10,166 bases of DNA. It comes from Roseomonas sp. Its GTDB lineage: Bacteria; Pseudomonadota; Alphaproteobacteria; Acetobacterales; Acetobacteraceae. The first letter of the stretch is position 1. The number at the start of each line of letters is the position of its first letter. Location: NCBI GenBank assembly GCA_020249415.1, contig JADCFR010000520.1, positions 1 through 10,166 of the forward strand, in the 5' to 3' direction. Positions 1-7,256 of this stretch are shown piece after piece. The translations under genes were made by a program, and so were the position numbers. The notes below the pieces were generated by a model that was not told where the DNA came from, did not search any database, and worked only from the letters and a program-made list of their open reading frames with translations.

Positions 1-440
1 GCCAGTAAACACCTGCTGCCAATCAGGCCAAGGCCGAACCAGACCGCTTCCTCACACCTGAGCGCCAGCACTTCAATATCCCGGCGCAGCGCCATACCCG
101 CCGCTTGCAGCGCCGCAACGGCGCCAATGCCGGCAATCACGCCCGCAGCGCCATCAAAATTGCCGCCCTGCACAATACTATCCAAGTGGGAACCGATGAT
201 GATCGGCGATGCCTCCGGCTTTTCGGCAGCCCAGCGCAGCGAAAGATTGGCGCCGGCGTCAATGCTGGCCTGCATGCCAAGCGCCTCACCGGCCTTGCGG
301 ATCAGATCATGCGCCTCGTTCTCGCCGCGTCCATAGGCATCGCGCGTGATGCCAGGCGGGTCGGCACCAATCGCGGCCACGCCATCCAACAGGTTTTGCA
401 CCAGCGGCTTTTGCGCCGCAATCGCCTCATTCAATCTCAT
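1..440 (-). CDS. M20-family hydantoinase/carbamoylase-type amidohydrolase, N-terminal part (continues past the left edge)
   Basis: The first 146 codons are present. The family (N-carbamoyl-L-amino acid hydrolase, allantoate amidohydrolase, beta-ureidopropionase) consists of metal-dependent cytosolic enzymes that cleave carbamoyl or amide C-N bonds. Visible signatures are GSHLDS at residues 83-88 (metal ligand His85, with Asp87), GGNFDG at 92-97 (bridging Asp96), and RCEEAVWF at 128-135 (general-base Glu130 and ligand Glu131), followed by the typical LIGSR. Full-length relatives are about 400-420 residues, so roughly two thirds, including the dimerisation lid domain, lies outside. The ATG at 440-438 overlaps the stop of the upstream oxidoreductase gene as ATGA, and an AAGG lies about 10 bases upstream, so translational coupling is likely. 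The substrate cannot be told from this fragment. The family call is strong; carbamoylase versus another amidase is open. Confidence 0.85.
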   Translation of the reverse strand, partial: MRLNEAIAAQKPLVQNLLDGVAAIGADPPGITRDAYGRGENEAHDLIRKAGEALGMQASIDAGANLSLRWAAEKPEASPIIIGSHLDSIVQGGNFDGAAGVIAGIGAVAALQAAGMALRRDIEVLALRCEEAVWFGLGLIGSRCLL

Positions 441-2053
441 GCTGCCATGGCCTTTGCATCGCCCAGCACCATATCGGCAGCTTTTTCTCCAATCATGATG
501 CAGGGCACATTGGTATTGCCGGAGGTCAGCGTCGGCATGATGGAAGCATCCGCCACGCGCAGGCCGCCAATGCCATGCACGCGAAGCCCTGCATCCACAA
601 CGGCCATCGGGTCGCTACCCATCTTGCAGGTGCCGACAGGATGATAGGTTGTCTCACCCACCTGCTTCACCCATTCGATGATCTCCGCATCGCTTTGCCG
701 CGCCGGACCAGGGGCGATTTCGCTCAAGCGCAGCGGCGCCATGGCGGGCGCATACATGATGGACCGTGCGATTTGGATCGCGCGTACCGTCAGCGCCGCA
801 TCCACGGGTGCCGAGAGGAAATTGAAATGGATCGCCGGTGGCGCCGTGGGATCGGCCGAGGTGATATGGATATGCCCCTTGCTTTCCGGGCGCATGACAT
901 GGGCGTAACAGGTCATGCCGGATTGCGCGGCGATGCGCGGGCCATTCCGCCCCGGTTCGGTGAAGGCCGGCACCCAACCGAGCAAAAGATCAGGCGCTTC
1001 CAGCCCTTCGCGCGAGCAAACAAACGCGCGCATCGGCGCCGCTACCGCGCCCAACATGCCTTTGCCAGTCAGCGCGTAGCGCAAGGCCTGTTCCACCAAA
1101 CCGAGCCCGCGCCCGCGATCATTCAGCGTATAGCCCTTGGCGCCGACGGCCCAGCGCGTGCGCGGTGCGTAATGGTCGCGCAGATTCTCACCAACGCCGG
1201 GCAGCGCATGCAGTGTTTCAATGCCCAGCGCCTGCAGGCGTTCCGGCTGACCAATCCCTGACAATTCCAGCAATTGCGGCGAATTGATCGCGCCACCGCT
1301 GATGATGACCTCTCGCGCGGCGCGCGCTTCCTGCGCCTGGTCACCCTTCCTGTAGCGCACGCCAATGCAGCGCCTGCCTTGGAAAATCAGCCTCTCCGCC
1401 AGCGCCCCGGTTTCGATATGCAGATTGGCGCGGCCACGGATCGGGTCCAGGTAACAAGCAGCCGTGCTCATGCGCCGCCCGCCGGAGATGCTCGCCTGGC
1501 TCATGGCAATGCCATCCTGGCGTGCGCCATTGTAATCGGGGTTGTGGCGAATGCCGACCTCACCCGCGGCCTTGATCAGCGCCTGGAAAATCGCTTCTCG
1601 AGGTTCCGGATTCGTCACGCGCAAAGGCCCATCCTTGCCGCGATAGGTGGCATCACCCTCACCCTGATAGGCCTCGATCCGCTTGAAGAAGGGCAGCACA
1701 TCGGCATAGCTCCAGCCGCGATTGCCCATTTGCGCCCAGGTATCGAAATCCTGCGCCTGACCGCGCACGAAAGCGAGGCCATTGATCGCACTCGACCCGC
1801 CCAGAATGCGCCCGCGCGGCACGGGCAGGCGCCGGCCATTCGTGGTGGCTTCCGGTTCCGATGTATAGAGCCAATTCACCGCCGGATTGTTGATCATGCG
1901 CGCATAGCCCACGGGAATACGCGTCCAGCGATAGCTGGCGGGGCCGGCTTCCAGCAGCAGAATTTTGTTGCGCGGATCGGCGGAAAGGCGATTGGCGAGC
2001 ACCGCGCCAGCCGAGCCGGCGCCGATGATGATATAGTCATATTGCCGCGCCAT
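437..2053 (-). CDS. GMC-family FAD-dependent oxidoreductase (choline dehydrogenase-like alcohol dehydrogenase)
   Basis: The protein has 538 residues, the usual GMC length. It begins MARQYDYIIIGAGSAG: the FAD dinucleotide-binding GAGSAG is at 11-16 and the ribose-binding Glu35 follows LLL. GMC signature 1 (GRILGGSSAING) is at about 81-92 and signature 2 (SGGAINSPQLLELSG) starts at about 252. The C-terminal HPVGTCKMG gives catalytic His471, and SGNTN gives the partner Asn513, the His/Asn pair seen in choline oxidase-type members. Family enzymes oxidise primary alcohols to aldehydes, with electrons going to the respiratory chain or oxygen. The substrate is unknown. The frame stays open for 58 more codons upstream, but that extension has no family similarity, and the ATG at 2053 has a GGGG 8 bases upstream. 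No signal peptide is seen. It lies 183 bases downstream of the MarR gene on the same strand and overlaps the amidohydrolase gene by 4 bases. Confidence 0.93.
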   Translation of the reverse strand: MARQYDYIIIGAGSAGAVLANRLSADPRNKILLLEAGPASYRWTRIPVGYARMINNPAVNWLYTSEPEATTNGRRLPVPRGRILGGSSAINGLAFVRGQAQDFDTWAQMGNRGWSYADVLPFFKRIEAYQGEGDATYRGKDGPLRVTNPEPREAIFQALIKAAGEVGIRHNPDYNGARQDGIAMSQASISGGRRMSTAACYLDPIRGRANLHIETGALAERLIFQGRRCIGVRYRKGDQAQEARAAREVIISGGAINSPQLLELSGIGQPERLQALGIETLHALPGVGENLRDHYAPRTRWAVGAKGYTLNDRGRGLGLVEQALRYALTGKGMLGAVAAPMRAFVCSREGLEAPDLLLGWVPAFTEPGRNGPRIAAQSGMTCYAHVMRPESKGHIHITSADPTAPPAIHFNFLSAPVDAALTVRAIQIARSIMYAPAMAPLRLSEIAPGPARQSDAEIIEWVKQVGETTYHPVGTCKMGSDPMAVVDAGLRVHGIGGLRVADASIMPTLTSGNTNVPCIMIGEKAADMVLGDAKAMAA

Positions 2054-2236
2054 GTCTTTTACCCCTGGTCCACGAAACCCATGAACCCACGCGCGGCGCC
2101 TAATGGCAAGATCAGAAGCGCCACCCCCTTGAAGTGGCGGCATTCGGCATGGAGCATCCGACGCGCAGACATTACTCATCCCCACGAGAACGCCGCATCG
2201 CTGGACCCGGAAGGCTGCAGCGATCACGCTGAGGCG

Positions 2237-2746
2237 CTATTCCGGTTCGGCAATGCGGTTAAGGCTACCGCGCAGCCGATCCAGCAGGCGAAAAAGCTGC
2301 ACGCATTCCTCAGTCGAAAACTCGGCGAGTGCGGCCTGATAATAGGCGCGGATGGCCGGGCCCATCGCCGCCCATTGGCGATTGCCTTCCGCCGTCAGGC
2401 GCACATGCCTGAGCCGCCCATCGCCGCCCGCGCGGAGCCTTTCCACAAGGCCAGCCGCCACCAGCCGATCTATCACAGCGGTCAGATTCTGCCGGCTGAC
2501 CATGAGGAAGGCGATCAATTCCTTCACCGTCAGCCCCGAATCCCGGCTGGCCGGGCGGGCCAAAGCCCCCATTACCGCCCATTGCTGGGTGGTGGCGCCA
2601 AAGCCCGCCACGGCCCGCGTACCGGTTTTGTGCAGCAGGTTAGAGGCTTGATAAAGCCTGAGAAAAAGCCGGTTGGCGACGTCAAACCGCGCCGCATCAT
2701 CCTCGCGCACGGCAGGGTTTTCGGGGGTGGCGATGGATATTTGCAT
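2237..2746 (-). CDS. badR: MarR-family transcriptional regulator, probable BadR
   Basis: The protein has 169 residues, typical of MarR dimeric winged-helix regulators. The N-terminal helices (about 20-60, containing KTGTRAVAGFGATTQQW) would form the dimer interface. The winged helix runs about 72-121, with recognition helix MVSRQNLTAVIDRLVAAGLV (82-101) and a wing with the GGDGRLRHVRLT pattern; a C-terminal dimerisation helix follows. I start it at the ATG at 2746; a TTG one codon upstream is also possible. It is divergent from badH, the arrangement in which MarR proteins control their neighbour. In Rhodopseudomonas palustris, BadR is a MarR repressor of the cyclohexanecarboxylate genes that responds to 2-ketocyclohexanecarboxyl-CoA; assigning that role here rests on position and family. 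It may also affect the leftward GMC gene 183 bases downstream. Confidence 0.88.
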   Translation of the reverse strand: MQISIATPENPAVREDDAARFDVANRLFLRLYQASNLLHKTGTRAVAGFGATTQQWAVMGALARPASRDSGLTVKELIAFLMVSRQNLTAVIDRLVAAGLVERLRAGGDGRLRHVRLTAEGNRQWAAMGPAIRAYYQAALAEFSTEECVQLFRLLDRLRGSLNRIAEPE

Positions 2747-2753
2747 CAATAGC

Positions 2754-2782
2754 TTGCCATTTCAGATTTAATATATCATAGT
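2754..2782 (+). promoter_or_regulatory. Candidate sigma70 promoter for badH-badI-aliB-aliA
   Basis: TTGCCA (2754-2759) matches the -35 consensus at 5 of 6 positions. After 17 bases comes CATAGT (2777-2782), matching the -10 consensus at 4 of 6. Start of transcription would be near 2789, with a leader of about 49 bases before the badH ATG. The box pair faces the leftward promoter, so the two probably compete or are controlled together. This is a consensus match only. Confidence 0.4.
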
Positions 2783-2819
2783 ATTGCTATTCTGGTCCTG
2801 CCAGTCAAATCTTGTTTGA
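2778..2819. promoter_or_regulatory. Cluster of short inverted repeats, candidate MarR/BadR operator
   Basis: Three small inverted repeats sit side by side between badR and badH: ATAG-N5-CTAT (2778-2790), CTGG-N5-CCAG (2792-2804) and TCAAA-N5-TTTGA (2805-2819). All have 5-base centres. The first covers the overlapping -10 boxes. The other two lie between the predicted badH transcription start and its ribosome binding site, a position suited to repression. MarR dimers usually bind imperfect palindromes of 16-20 bases, so which repeat is real is uncertain. Confidence 0.4.
2780..2808 (-). promoter_or_regulatory. Candidate sigma70 promoter for the MarR (badR) gene
   Basis: Reading leftward, a TTGACT -35 box (2808-2803) is separated by exactly 17 bases from AATACT (2785-2780), which matches the -10 consensus at 4 of 6 positions. 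Transcription would begin near 2773, giving a leader of about 27 bases before the ATG at 2746. The -10 box overlaps that of the opposing promoter candidate. This is a consensus match only. Confidence 0.45.
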
Positions 2820-2837
2820 ACCGAACCAGGGGGAAAC

Positions 2838-3605
2838 ATGCGCGGCCTTCAGAACAAAACGGTCATCGTCACCGGTGGCGGTGGCGGTATCGGCGGGGCC
2901 ACCTGCCGGCGCTTCGGCGAAGCGGGCAGCCGCGTGGCGGTGTTTGACATCAATGCCGAAAGCGCGGCTGAAACCGCGGCTGATATCACCCAGGCGGGCG
3001 GTGTCGCGCAGGCGTTTCGCTGCGACATCACGGATCATGAAGGGGTGAAGGCGGCCGTTGCGGCGGCGGAAGCGGCACTCGGCCCCATCAGCATTCTGGT
3101 GAATAATGCCGGCTGGGATGTGTTTCGCCTGTTCAAGGACACGACGCCGGCGGATTGGCAGAAGCTGATCGCGATCAACCTGACCGGCGCGCTCAATATG
3201 CATCACGCGGTGCTACCGGGGATGCTGGAACGCCGCCATGGGCGGATTGTGAATATCGCTTCCGATGCCGCCCGTGTTGGGTCTTCAGGTGAGGCGGTTT
3301 ACGCGGCTTGCAAGGCGGGCCTGGTTGGGTTTTCCAAAACCATCGCGCGTGAACATGCGCGCCACGGCATTACCGTGAATGTGGTCTGCCCCGGTGCGAC
3401 CAACACAGCGCTTTTCGCCGATTACAAAAGGGGCGCCGGCAATCCGGAAAAGCTGGAAGAAGCCTTCCGCCGCGCCACGCCGATGGGCCGTATTGGTGAG
3501 CCGGAAGATTTGCCAGGTGCCATCCTGTTTTTTGCAAGTGACGATGCCGCCTATGTCACCGGCCAGGTGCTGAGTGTCTCTGGCGGCCTGACCATGGCGG
3601 GCTGA
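2838..3605 (+). CDS. badH: 2-hydroxycyclohexanecarboxyl-CoA dehydrogenase (BadH), short-chain dehydrogenase
   Basis: The protein has 255 residues and is a classical SDR. It carries TGGGGGIG (12-19) for the cofactor, Asp37 after the second strand (favouring NAD over NADP), NNAG (89-92), and the catalytic set Asn114, Ser142, Tyr155 and Lys159. I recognise close resemblance to Rhodopseudomonas BadH, including GGATCRRF, the MHHAVLPGM stretch, the IASDAARVGSSGEAVYAACK region and the C-terminal QVLSVSGGLTM. BadH oxidises 2-hydroxycyclohexanecarboxyl-CoA to the 2-keto compound, the step before ring opening. Generic SDRs such as 3-oxoacyl-ACP reductases share the motifs, but the next gene, a BadI, supports the specific call. 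The ATG has an AGGGGG at 2828-2833. It is the first gene of a four-gene operon; badI begins 11 bases after its stop. Confidence 0.9.
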   Translation: MRGLQNKTVIVTGGGGGIGGATCRRFGEAGSRVAVFDINAESAAETAADITQAGGVAQAFRCDITDHEGVKAAVAAAEAALGPISILVNNAGWDVFRLFKDTTPADWQKLIAINLTGALNMHHAVLPGMLERRHGRIVNIASDAARVGSSGEAVYAACKAGLVGFSKTIAREHARHGITVNVVCPGATNTALFADYKRGAGNPEKLEEAFRRATPMGRIGEPEDLPGAILFFASDDAAYVTGQVLSVSGGLTMAG

Positions 3606-3616
3606 GGGAGAGCATC

Positions 3617-4399
3617 ATGACCTATCAGGATATTCTGTTCGAAGCACAGGATGGCGTTGCGACCATCACCATCAATCGCCCGCAGGTGATGAATGCCTTT
3701 CGTGGCCAGACCTGCGAAGAATTGATCCATGCGCTGAACCGCGCCGGTTGGGACAAAGCCATCGGTGTGATTGTGCTGACTGGCGCCGGCGATCGCGCCT
3801 TTTGCACCGGCGGCGATCAAAGCGCGCATGATGGGCAATATGATGGGCGCGGCATGATCGGCCTGCCGGTGGAAGAATTGCAAAGCCTGATCCGCGATGT
3901 GCCAAAGCCGGTGATCGCGCGCGTGCAGGGTTACGCCATTGGTGGCGGCAATGTGCTGGCGACATTGTGTGACCTGACCATCGCATCGGAAAAGGCGCAA
4001 TTCGGCCAGGTGGGGCCGAAGGTGGGCTCCGTGGATCCGGGCTTCGGCACTGCCTATCTGGCGCGCATCGTGGGGGAGAAGAAGGCGCGCGAGATTTGGT
4101 ATCTCTGCCGTCGCTATACGGCGGCCGAGGCTGAGCGCATGGGCCTGGTCAATGTTGTCGTGCCGCATGACCAATTGGATGCTGAAGTGGCGCGCTGGTG
4201 TGCGGAGATTCTGGAACGCAGCCCAACCGCAATTGCCATCGCCAAGCGTTCCTTCAATGCGGATAGCGAGAATATTCGCGGCATCAGCAATATGGGGATG
4301 CAGGCGCTTTCCATGTATTACGATACCGAGGAATCGAAGGAAGGTGTTCGCGCCTTCACTGAAAAGCGCAAACCCGATTTCCGTAAATATCAGAAGTGA
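3617..4399 (+). CDS. badI: 2-ketocyclohexanecarboxyl-CoA hydrolase (BadI), crotonase superfamily
   Basis: The protein has 260 residues and the crotonase fold. It hydrolytically opens the ring of 2-ketocyclohexanecarboxyl-CoA to give pimeloyl-CoA. Features include NRPQVMNAF (20-28), the AFCTGGDQSAHDG segment (61-73), the oxyanion-hole stretch QGYAIGGGNVLA (104-115), GSVDPGFG (137-144) with Asp140, and Tyr235 in SMYYDTEES. Asp140 and Tyr235 align with the catalytic Asp and Tyr of MenB (DHNA-CoA synthase), the nearest relative. MenB is the main alternative, but the segment after GGDQ has the BadI form (HDGQYDGRG) rather than the MenB form, no men genes are near, and badH lies immediately upstream. 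AGGGAG (3605-3610), overlapping the badH stop, is the ribosome binding site. aliB starts 7 bases after the stop. Confidence 0.92.
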   Translation: MTYQDILFEAQDGVATITINRPQVMNAFRGQTCEELIHALNRAGWDKAIGVIVLTGAGDRAFCTGGDQSAHDGQYDGRGMIGLPVEELQSLIRDVPKPVIARVQGYAIGGGNVLATLCDLTIASEKAQFGQVGPKVGSVDPGFGTAYLARIVGEKKAREIWYLCRRYTAAEAERMGLVNVVVPHDQLDAEVARWCAEILERSPTAIAIAKRSFNADSENIRGISNMGMQALSMYYDTEESKEGVRAFTEKRKPDFRKYQK

Positions 4400-4406
4400 T
4401 CACGCC

Positions 4407-5573
4407 ATGACCCGCCCCTTGACGGATGACCAGCGCGCCTTTCAGGAAACCGCGCAACGCTTCACGCGGGAGAAAATTGCGCCGGGCTACATGAGGCGCG
4501 AGGCAGAGGCGCGGCTCGATCGCGCCCTGCTGCTGGAAATGGGTGCGCTTGGCTTGATTGGCGCCGATTTGCCGGAACGCTATGGCGGGCTTGGCGAACC
4601 CAGTGTCACCGCAGGACTTGCGATTGAAGCGCTCGCCTATGGTGACATCAATGTTTCCTATGTGCCGCTGCTGGCATCGCTCAATGGGCAGATCATCGCG
4701 CGGCACGCGTCGCCCGAATTGGCCGGGCATTGGATTCCGCGCATTGTCTCCGGTGAGGCGCTGTTCTGCATTGCGCTGACCGAACCGCGTGGCGGGTCGG
4801 ATGCCGCCAATCTGGCGCTTTCCGCGCGGCGGAATGGTGATTCCTTTGTGATCAAGGGTGAAAAATCCTCGATCAGCATGGCGGATCAGGCGGATGCGGC
4901 GGTGGTTTTTGCACGCACCGGGCCGGTTGAAGCCGGCGCGCGCGGCATTTCCGCCTTTCTGGTGCCCATGAATACACCCGGCATCAGCACCACGCGCTTC
5001 AAGGATTTGGGCAGCCATGCCATTGGCCGCGGTTCGATCTTTTTCGATGAGGTGCGCATCCCCGCGAGCCATCTTCTCGGTGAGGAAGGCATGGGTTTCT
5101 TGCAGGTGATGCAGGGTTTCGATTACAGCCGCGCGCTGATCGGCCTGCAATGCTGCGCGACGGCGCAAGCCTCACTCGATGAAAGCTGGTCATATATCAC
5201 GGAACGCCAAGCCTTTGGCGCGCCGCTCGCGCAATATCAGGGTGTGAGCTTTCCGCTGGCGGAGGGTGAGGGTCTCATCGCTGCCATTCGTCAGCTTTGC
5301 TACCACACGCTGCGTTTGCGTGATGCGGATGAGGCGCATACGTCTGAGGCTGCCATGTGCAAATGGCTTGGGCCGAAAACGGCGGTGGATGTGATCCATC
5401 AATGCCTGCTGACGCATGGGCATTATGGCTGGTCGCTCGATCTGCCACATCAGCAGCGCTTGCGCGATGTGATGGGGCTTGAGATCGGTGATGGCACTGC
5501 GCAAATCATGAAGCTGATCGTGGCGCGCGAAAAGGCTGGCCGTGTCGCCGTGCAATATGCCCGCAAGGGGTGA
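4407..5573 (+). CDS. aliB: Acyl-CoA dehydrogenase, probable cyclohexanecarboxyl-CoA dehydrogenase (AliB)
   Basis: The protein has 388 residues, the normal acyl-CoA dehydrogenase length. In order it shows the all-helical N domain (1-115), the flavin-contacting CIALTEPRGGSDAANL (121-136) at the start of the beta domain, and a C-terminal helical domain with ERQAFGAPLAQYQGV (266-280). It is expected to dehydrogenate cyclohexanecarboxyl-CoA to cyclohex-1-ene-1-carboxyl-CoA with FAD, passing electrons to electron-transfer flavoprotein. The usual catalytic Glu of the YEGTSEI-type motif is replaced by Asp362 in IGDGTAQI. The open frame extends 85 codons upstream into badI, but that part is out-of-frame badI sequence; the ATG at 4407 gives the family N-terminus and lies 7 bases after badI. 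The substrate assignment rests on the operon; the family assignment is firm. Confidence 0.88.
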   Translation: MTRPLTDDQRAFQETAQRFTREKIAPGYMRREAEARLDRALLLEMGALGLIGADLPERYGGLGEPSVTAGLAIEALAYGDINVSYVPLLASLNGQIIARHASPELAGHWIPRIVSGEALFCIALTEPRGGSDAANLALSARRNGDSFVIKGEKSSISMADQADAAVVFARTGPVEAGARGISAFLVPMNTPGISTTRFKDLGSHAIGRGSIFFDEVRIPASHLLGEEGMGFLQVMQGFDYSRALIGLQCCATAQASLDESWSYITERQAFGAPLAQYQGVSFPLAEGEGLIAAIRQLCYHTLRLRDADEAHTSEAAMCKWLGPKTAVDVIHQCLLTHGHYGWSLDLPHQQRLRDVMGLEIGDGTAQIMKLIVAREKAGRVAVQYARKG

Positions 5574-5606
5574 AGCGTAAGGGCGCAGAGACGCCTGATG
5601 AAAAGC

Positions 5607-5612
5607 AGGAGA
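5607..5612 (+). promoter_or_regulatory. Ribosome binding site fixing the aliA start
   Basis: AGGAGA lies 5 bases before the ATG at 5618. It favours that start over the GTG at 5570, which overlaps the aliB stop (GTGA) and would add a 16-residue, highly charged N-terminus with no family similarity. Confidence 0.75.
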
Positions 5613-5617
5613 AAACC

Positions 5618-7249
5618 ATGACCGTCCAGGGCAATGATATCGCCATTCGCGGCCCCGCCATGCGCGCCCAGGGCTTTTGGCGCGATGAGACGCTGCTGCA
5701 GCATTTGGCCCGCGCCGTGGCGCGCAGCCCTGACAAGACCGCGATTATCGCCTGCCGGTCTGATGTTGGCACGGAAACGCGGCTTTCCTATCGGCAGATT
5801 GACGATCTATCGAACCGCCTGGCCGCCGCCTTGCGTGCCAACGGCATTGGGCGCGGTGATGTGGTTTCCTTCCAATTGCCGAATTGGTGGGAATTTTCCA
5901 TCCTGCATCTGGCCTGCCTGAAGCTCGGCGCCATCAGCAATCCGCTGATGGTGATTTTCCGTGAACGCGAATTGCGCTTCATGCTGGGCTTGGCGGAAAG
6001 CAAGATTTTGGTGGTGCCGGCCAGTTTCCGCGGCTTTGATTACGCCGCCATGGCCGCCAATTTGCGCGAAGACCTGCCCAAGCTCGCGCATGTTTTTGTG
6101 GTCGGGCGCGATGGCCCTGATGGTTTTGCGCGCCTGCTGGAACACCCAGCACCTGCCTCGCCCTTCACCCCTGCCGATGGTCCCGGCCCTGATGAGGTGA
6201 TCCAGCTACTTTACACCAGCGGCACCACCGGTGAGCCCAAGGGGGTGATGCATAGTTCCAACACCATGCTGTCCAATCTGGAATATTTCGCGCAACGGCT
6301 TAAGCTTGGTGTGGATGATGGGATCCACATGCCTTCCCCTTTGGCGCATCAGCTTGGCTTCATGTATGGCATTGTTTTGCCGATCATGCTGGGTGGCACG
6401 GCGATTTTGCAGGATATCTTCGCCGCACCCGAAATGGCGCGGCAAATCCGTGATGAGGGTGCAACCGTTACCATGGGTGCGACACCCTTCCTCAATGACC
6501 TGACGGAACATGTTGCGGCTTCCGGGCAGGCCACGCCGAGCCTCCGCGTTTTCGTCTCGGCAGGTGCGCCCATTCCGCGCGCGCTGGTCGCGAAGGCGCG
6601 GCAGACGCTGGGCGCTGCGATCATTTCAGCCTGGGGCATGTCGGAGAACGGCGCTGTTACCACAACGAAACTGGATGATGGCGAGGAAAAGGCCACCACC
6701 ACCGATGGCTGCACGCTGCCCGGCATTGAACTTCGCATTGTGGATGCCGAAGGCGCCCGCGTGCCAACCGGTCAGGATGGTCAATTGCAGGTGCGCGGAT
6801 GTTCCAATTTCATCGGCTATCTGAAGCGCCCGGAACTCAACCCGAATGATCCGGAGGGATGGTTCGATACGGGCGACCTCGCGCGGATGGATGCGGATGG
6901 CTATATCCGCATCGCCGGGCGTTCCAAGGACATCATCATTCGTGGTGGCGAGAATATTCCGGTGGTGGAGGTTGAGGGCCTGCTGTTCAAGCACCCTGCG
7001 GTGGCCGAAGTCGCGATTGTTGGCTTTCCCGATGCACGATTGGGTGAGCGCGCCTGCGCCTTTGTGCGGCTACGCGAAGGCGCCAGCCTGACCCTGCCGG
7101 AGGTGACCGCCTATCTGGAAGCCCAGCGCATGGCGCGGCAATACACGCCGGAAAGGTTGGAGATTCTGCAGGAATTGCCGCGCACGCCAAGCGGCAAGAT
7201 CCAGAAATTCAAGCTGCGGGAGATCGCGCGTACCTTTGGGCAGGGCTGA
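5618..7249 (+). CDS. aliA: Cyclohexanecarboxylate-CoA ligase (AliA), AMP-forming acyl-CoA synthetase
   Basis: The protein has 543 residues and belongs to the adenylate-forming (ANL) superfamily. It would activate cyclohexanecarboxylate with ATP and CoA, giving the CoA ester, AMP and pyrophosphate in the cytoplasm. The P-loop-like YTSGTTGEPKG starts at Tyr199. The A5 motif appears as SAWGMSENGAV, A7 as GWFDTGDLARMDADGY, the hinge and A8 as IAGRSKDIIIRGGENI, and A10 as PRTPSGKIQ with catalytic Lys527. These motifs do not fix the substrate; the assignment to CHC comes from the badH-badI-aliB context. Other medium-chain or aromatic acids remain possible. The start is 44 bases after the aliB stop. 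The gene ends 7 bases from the convergent monooxygenase-fold gene, with no clear terminator in the gap. Confidence 0.87.
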   Translation: MTVQGNDIAIRGPAMRAQGFWRDETLLQHLARAVARSPDKTAIIACRSDVGTETRLSYRQIDDLSNRLAAALRANGIGRGDVVSFQLPNWWEFSILHLACLKLGAISNPLMVIFRERELRFMLGLAESKILVVPASFRGFDYAAMAANLREDLPKLAHVFVVGRDGPDGFARLLEHPAPASPFTPADGPGPDEVIQLLYTSGTTGEPKGVMHSSNTMLSNLEYFAQRLKLGVDDGIHMPSPLAHQLGFMYGIVLPIMLGGTAILQDIFAAPEMARQIRDEGATVTMGATPFLNDLTEHVAASGQATPSLRVFVSAGAPIPRALVAKARQTLGAAIISAWGMSENGAVTTTKLDDGEEKATTTDGCTLPGIELRIVDAEGARVPTGQDGQLQVRGCSNFIGYLKRPELNPNDPEGWFDTGDLARMDADGYIRIAGRSKDIIIRGGENIPVVEVEGLLFKHPAVAEVAIVGFPDARLGERACAFVRLREGASLTLPEVTAYLEAQRMARQYTPERLEILQELPRTPSGKIQKFKLREIARTFGQG

Positions 7250-7256
7250 AGGCGCG

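Noticed and set aside
2119..2139. A 6-base inverted repeat between the MarR and GMC genes
   Set aside because: The stem is short, the loop is 9 bases, and no T run follows it in the leftward direction; chance is likely in GC-rich DNA.
2054..2227. A 58-codon N-terminal extension of the GMC protein
   Set aside because: It has no family similarity or convincing signal peptide, and the ATG at 2053 directly precedes the FAD-binding strand as in the family.
1274..2752. A 492-codon open frame on the plus strand, antisense to the GMC and MarR genes
   Set aside because: It mirrors two well-supported minus-strand genes, its translation has no recognisable domain, and high GC content produces long antisense frames.
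3617..4399. Reading badI as menB (menaquinone synthesis)
   Set aside because: Similarity to MenB is real, but the segment after GGDQ and the C-terminus follow the BadI pattern, badH is directly upstream, and no other menaquinone gene is present.
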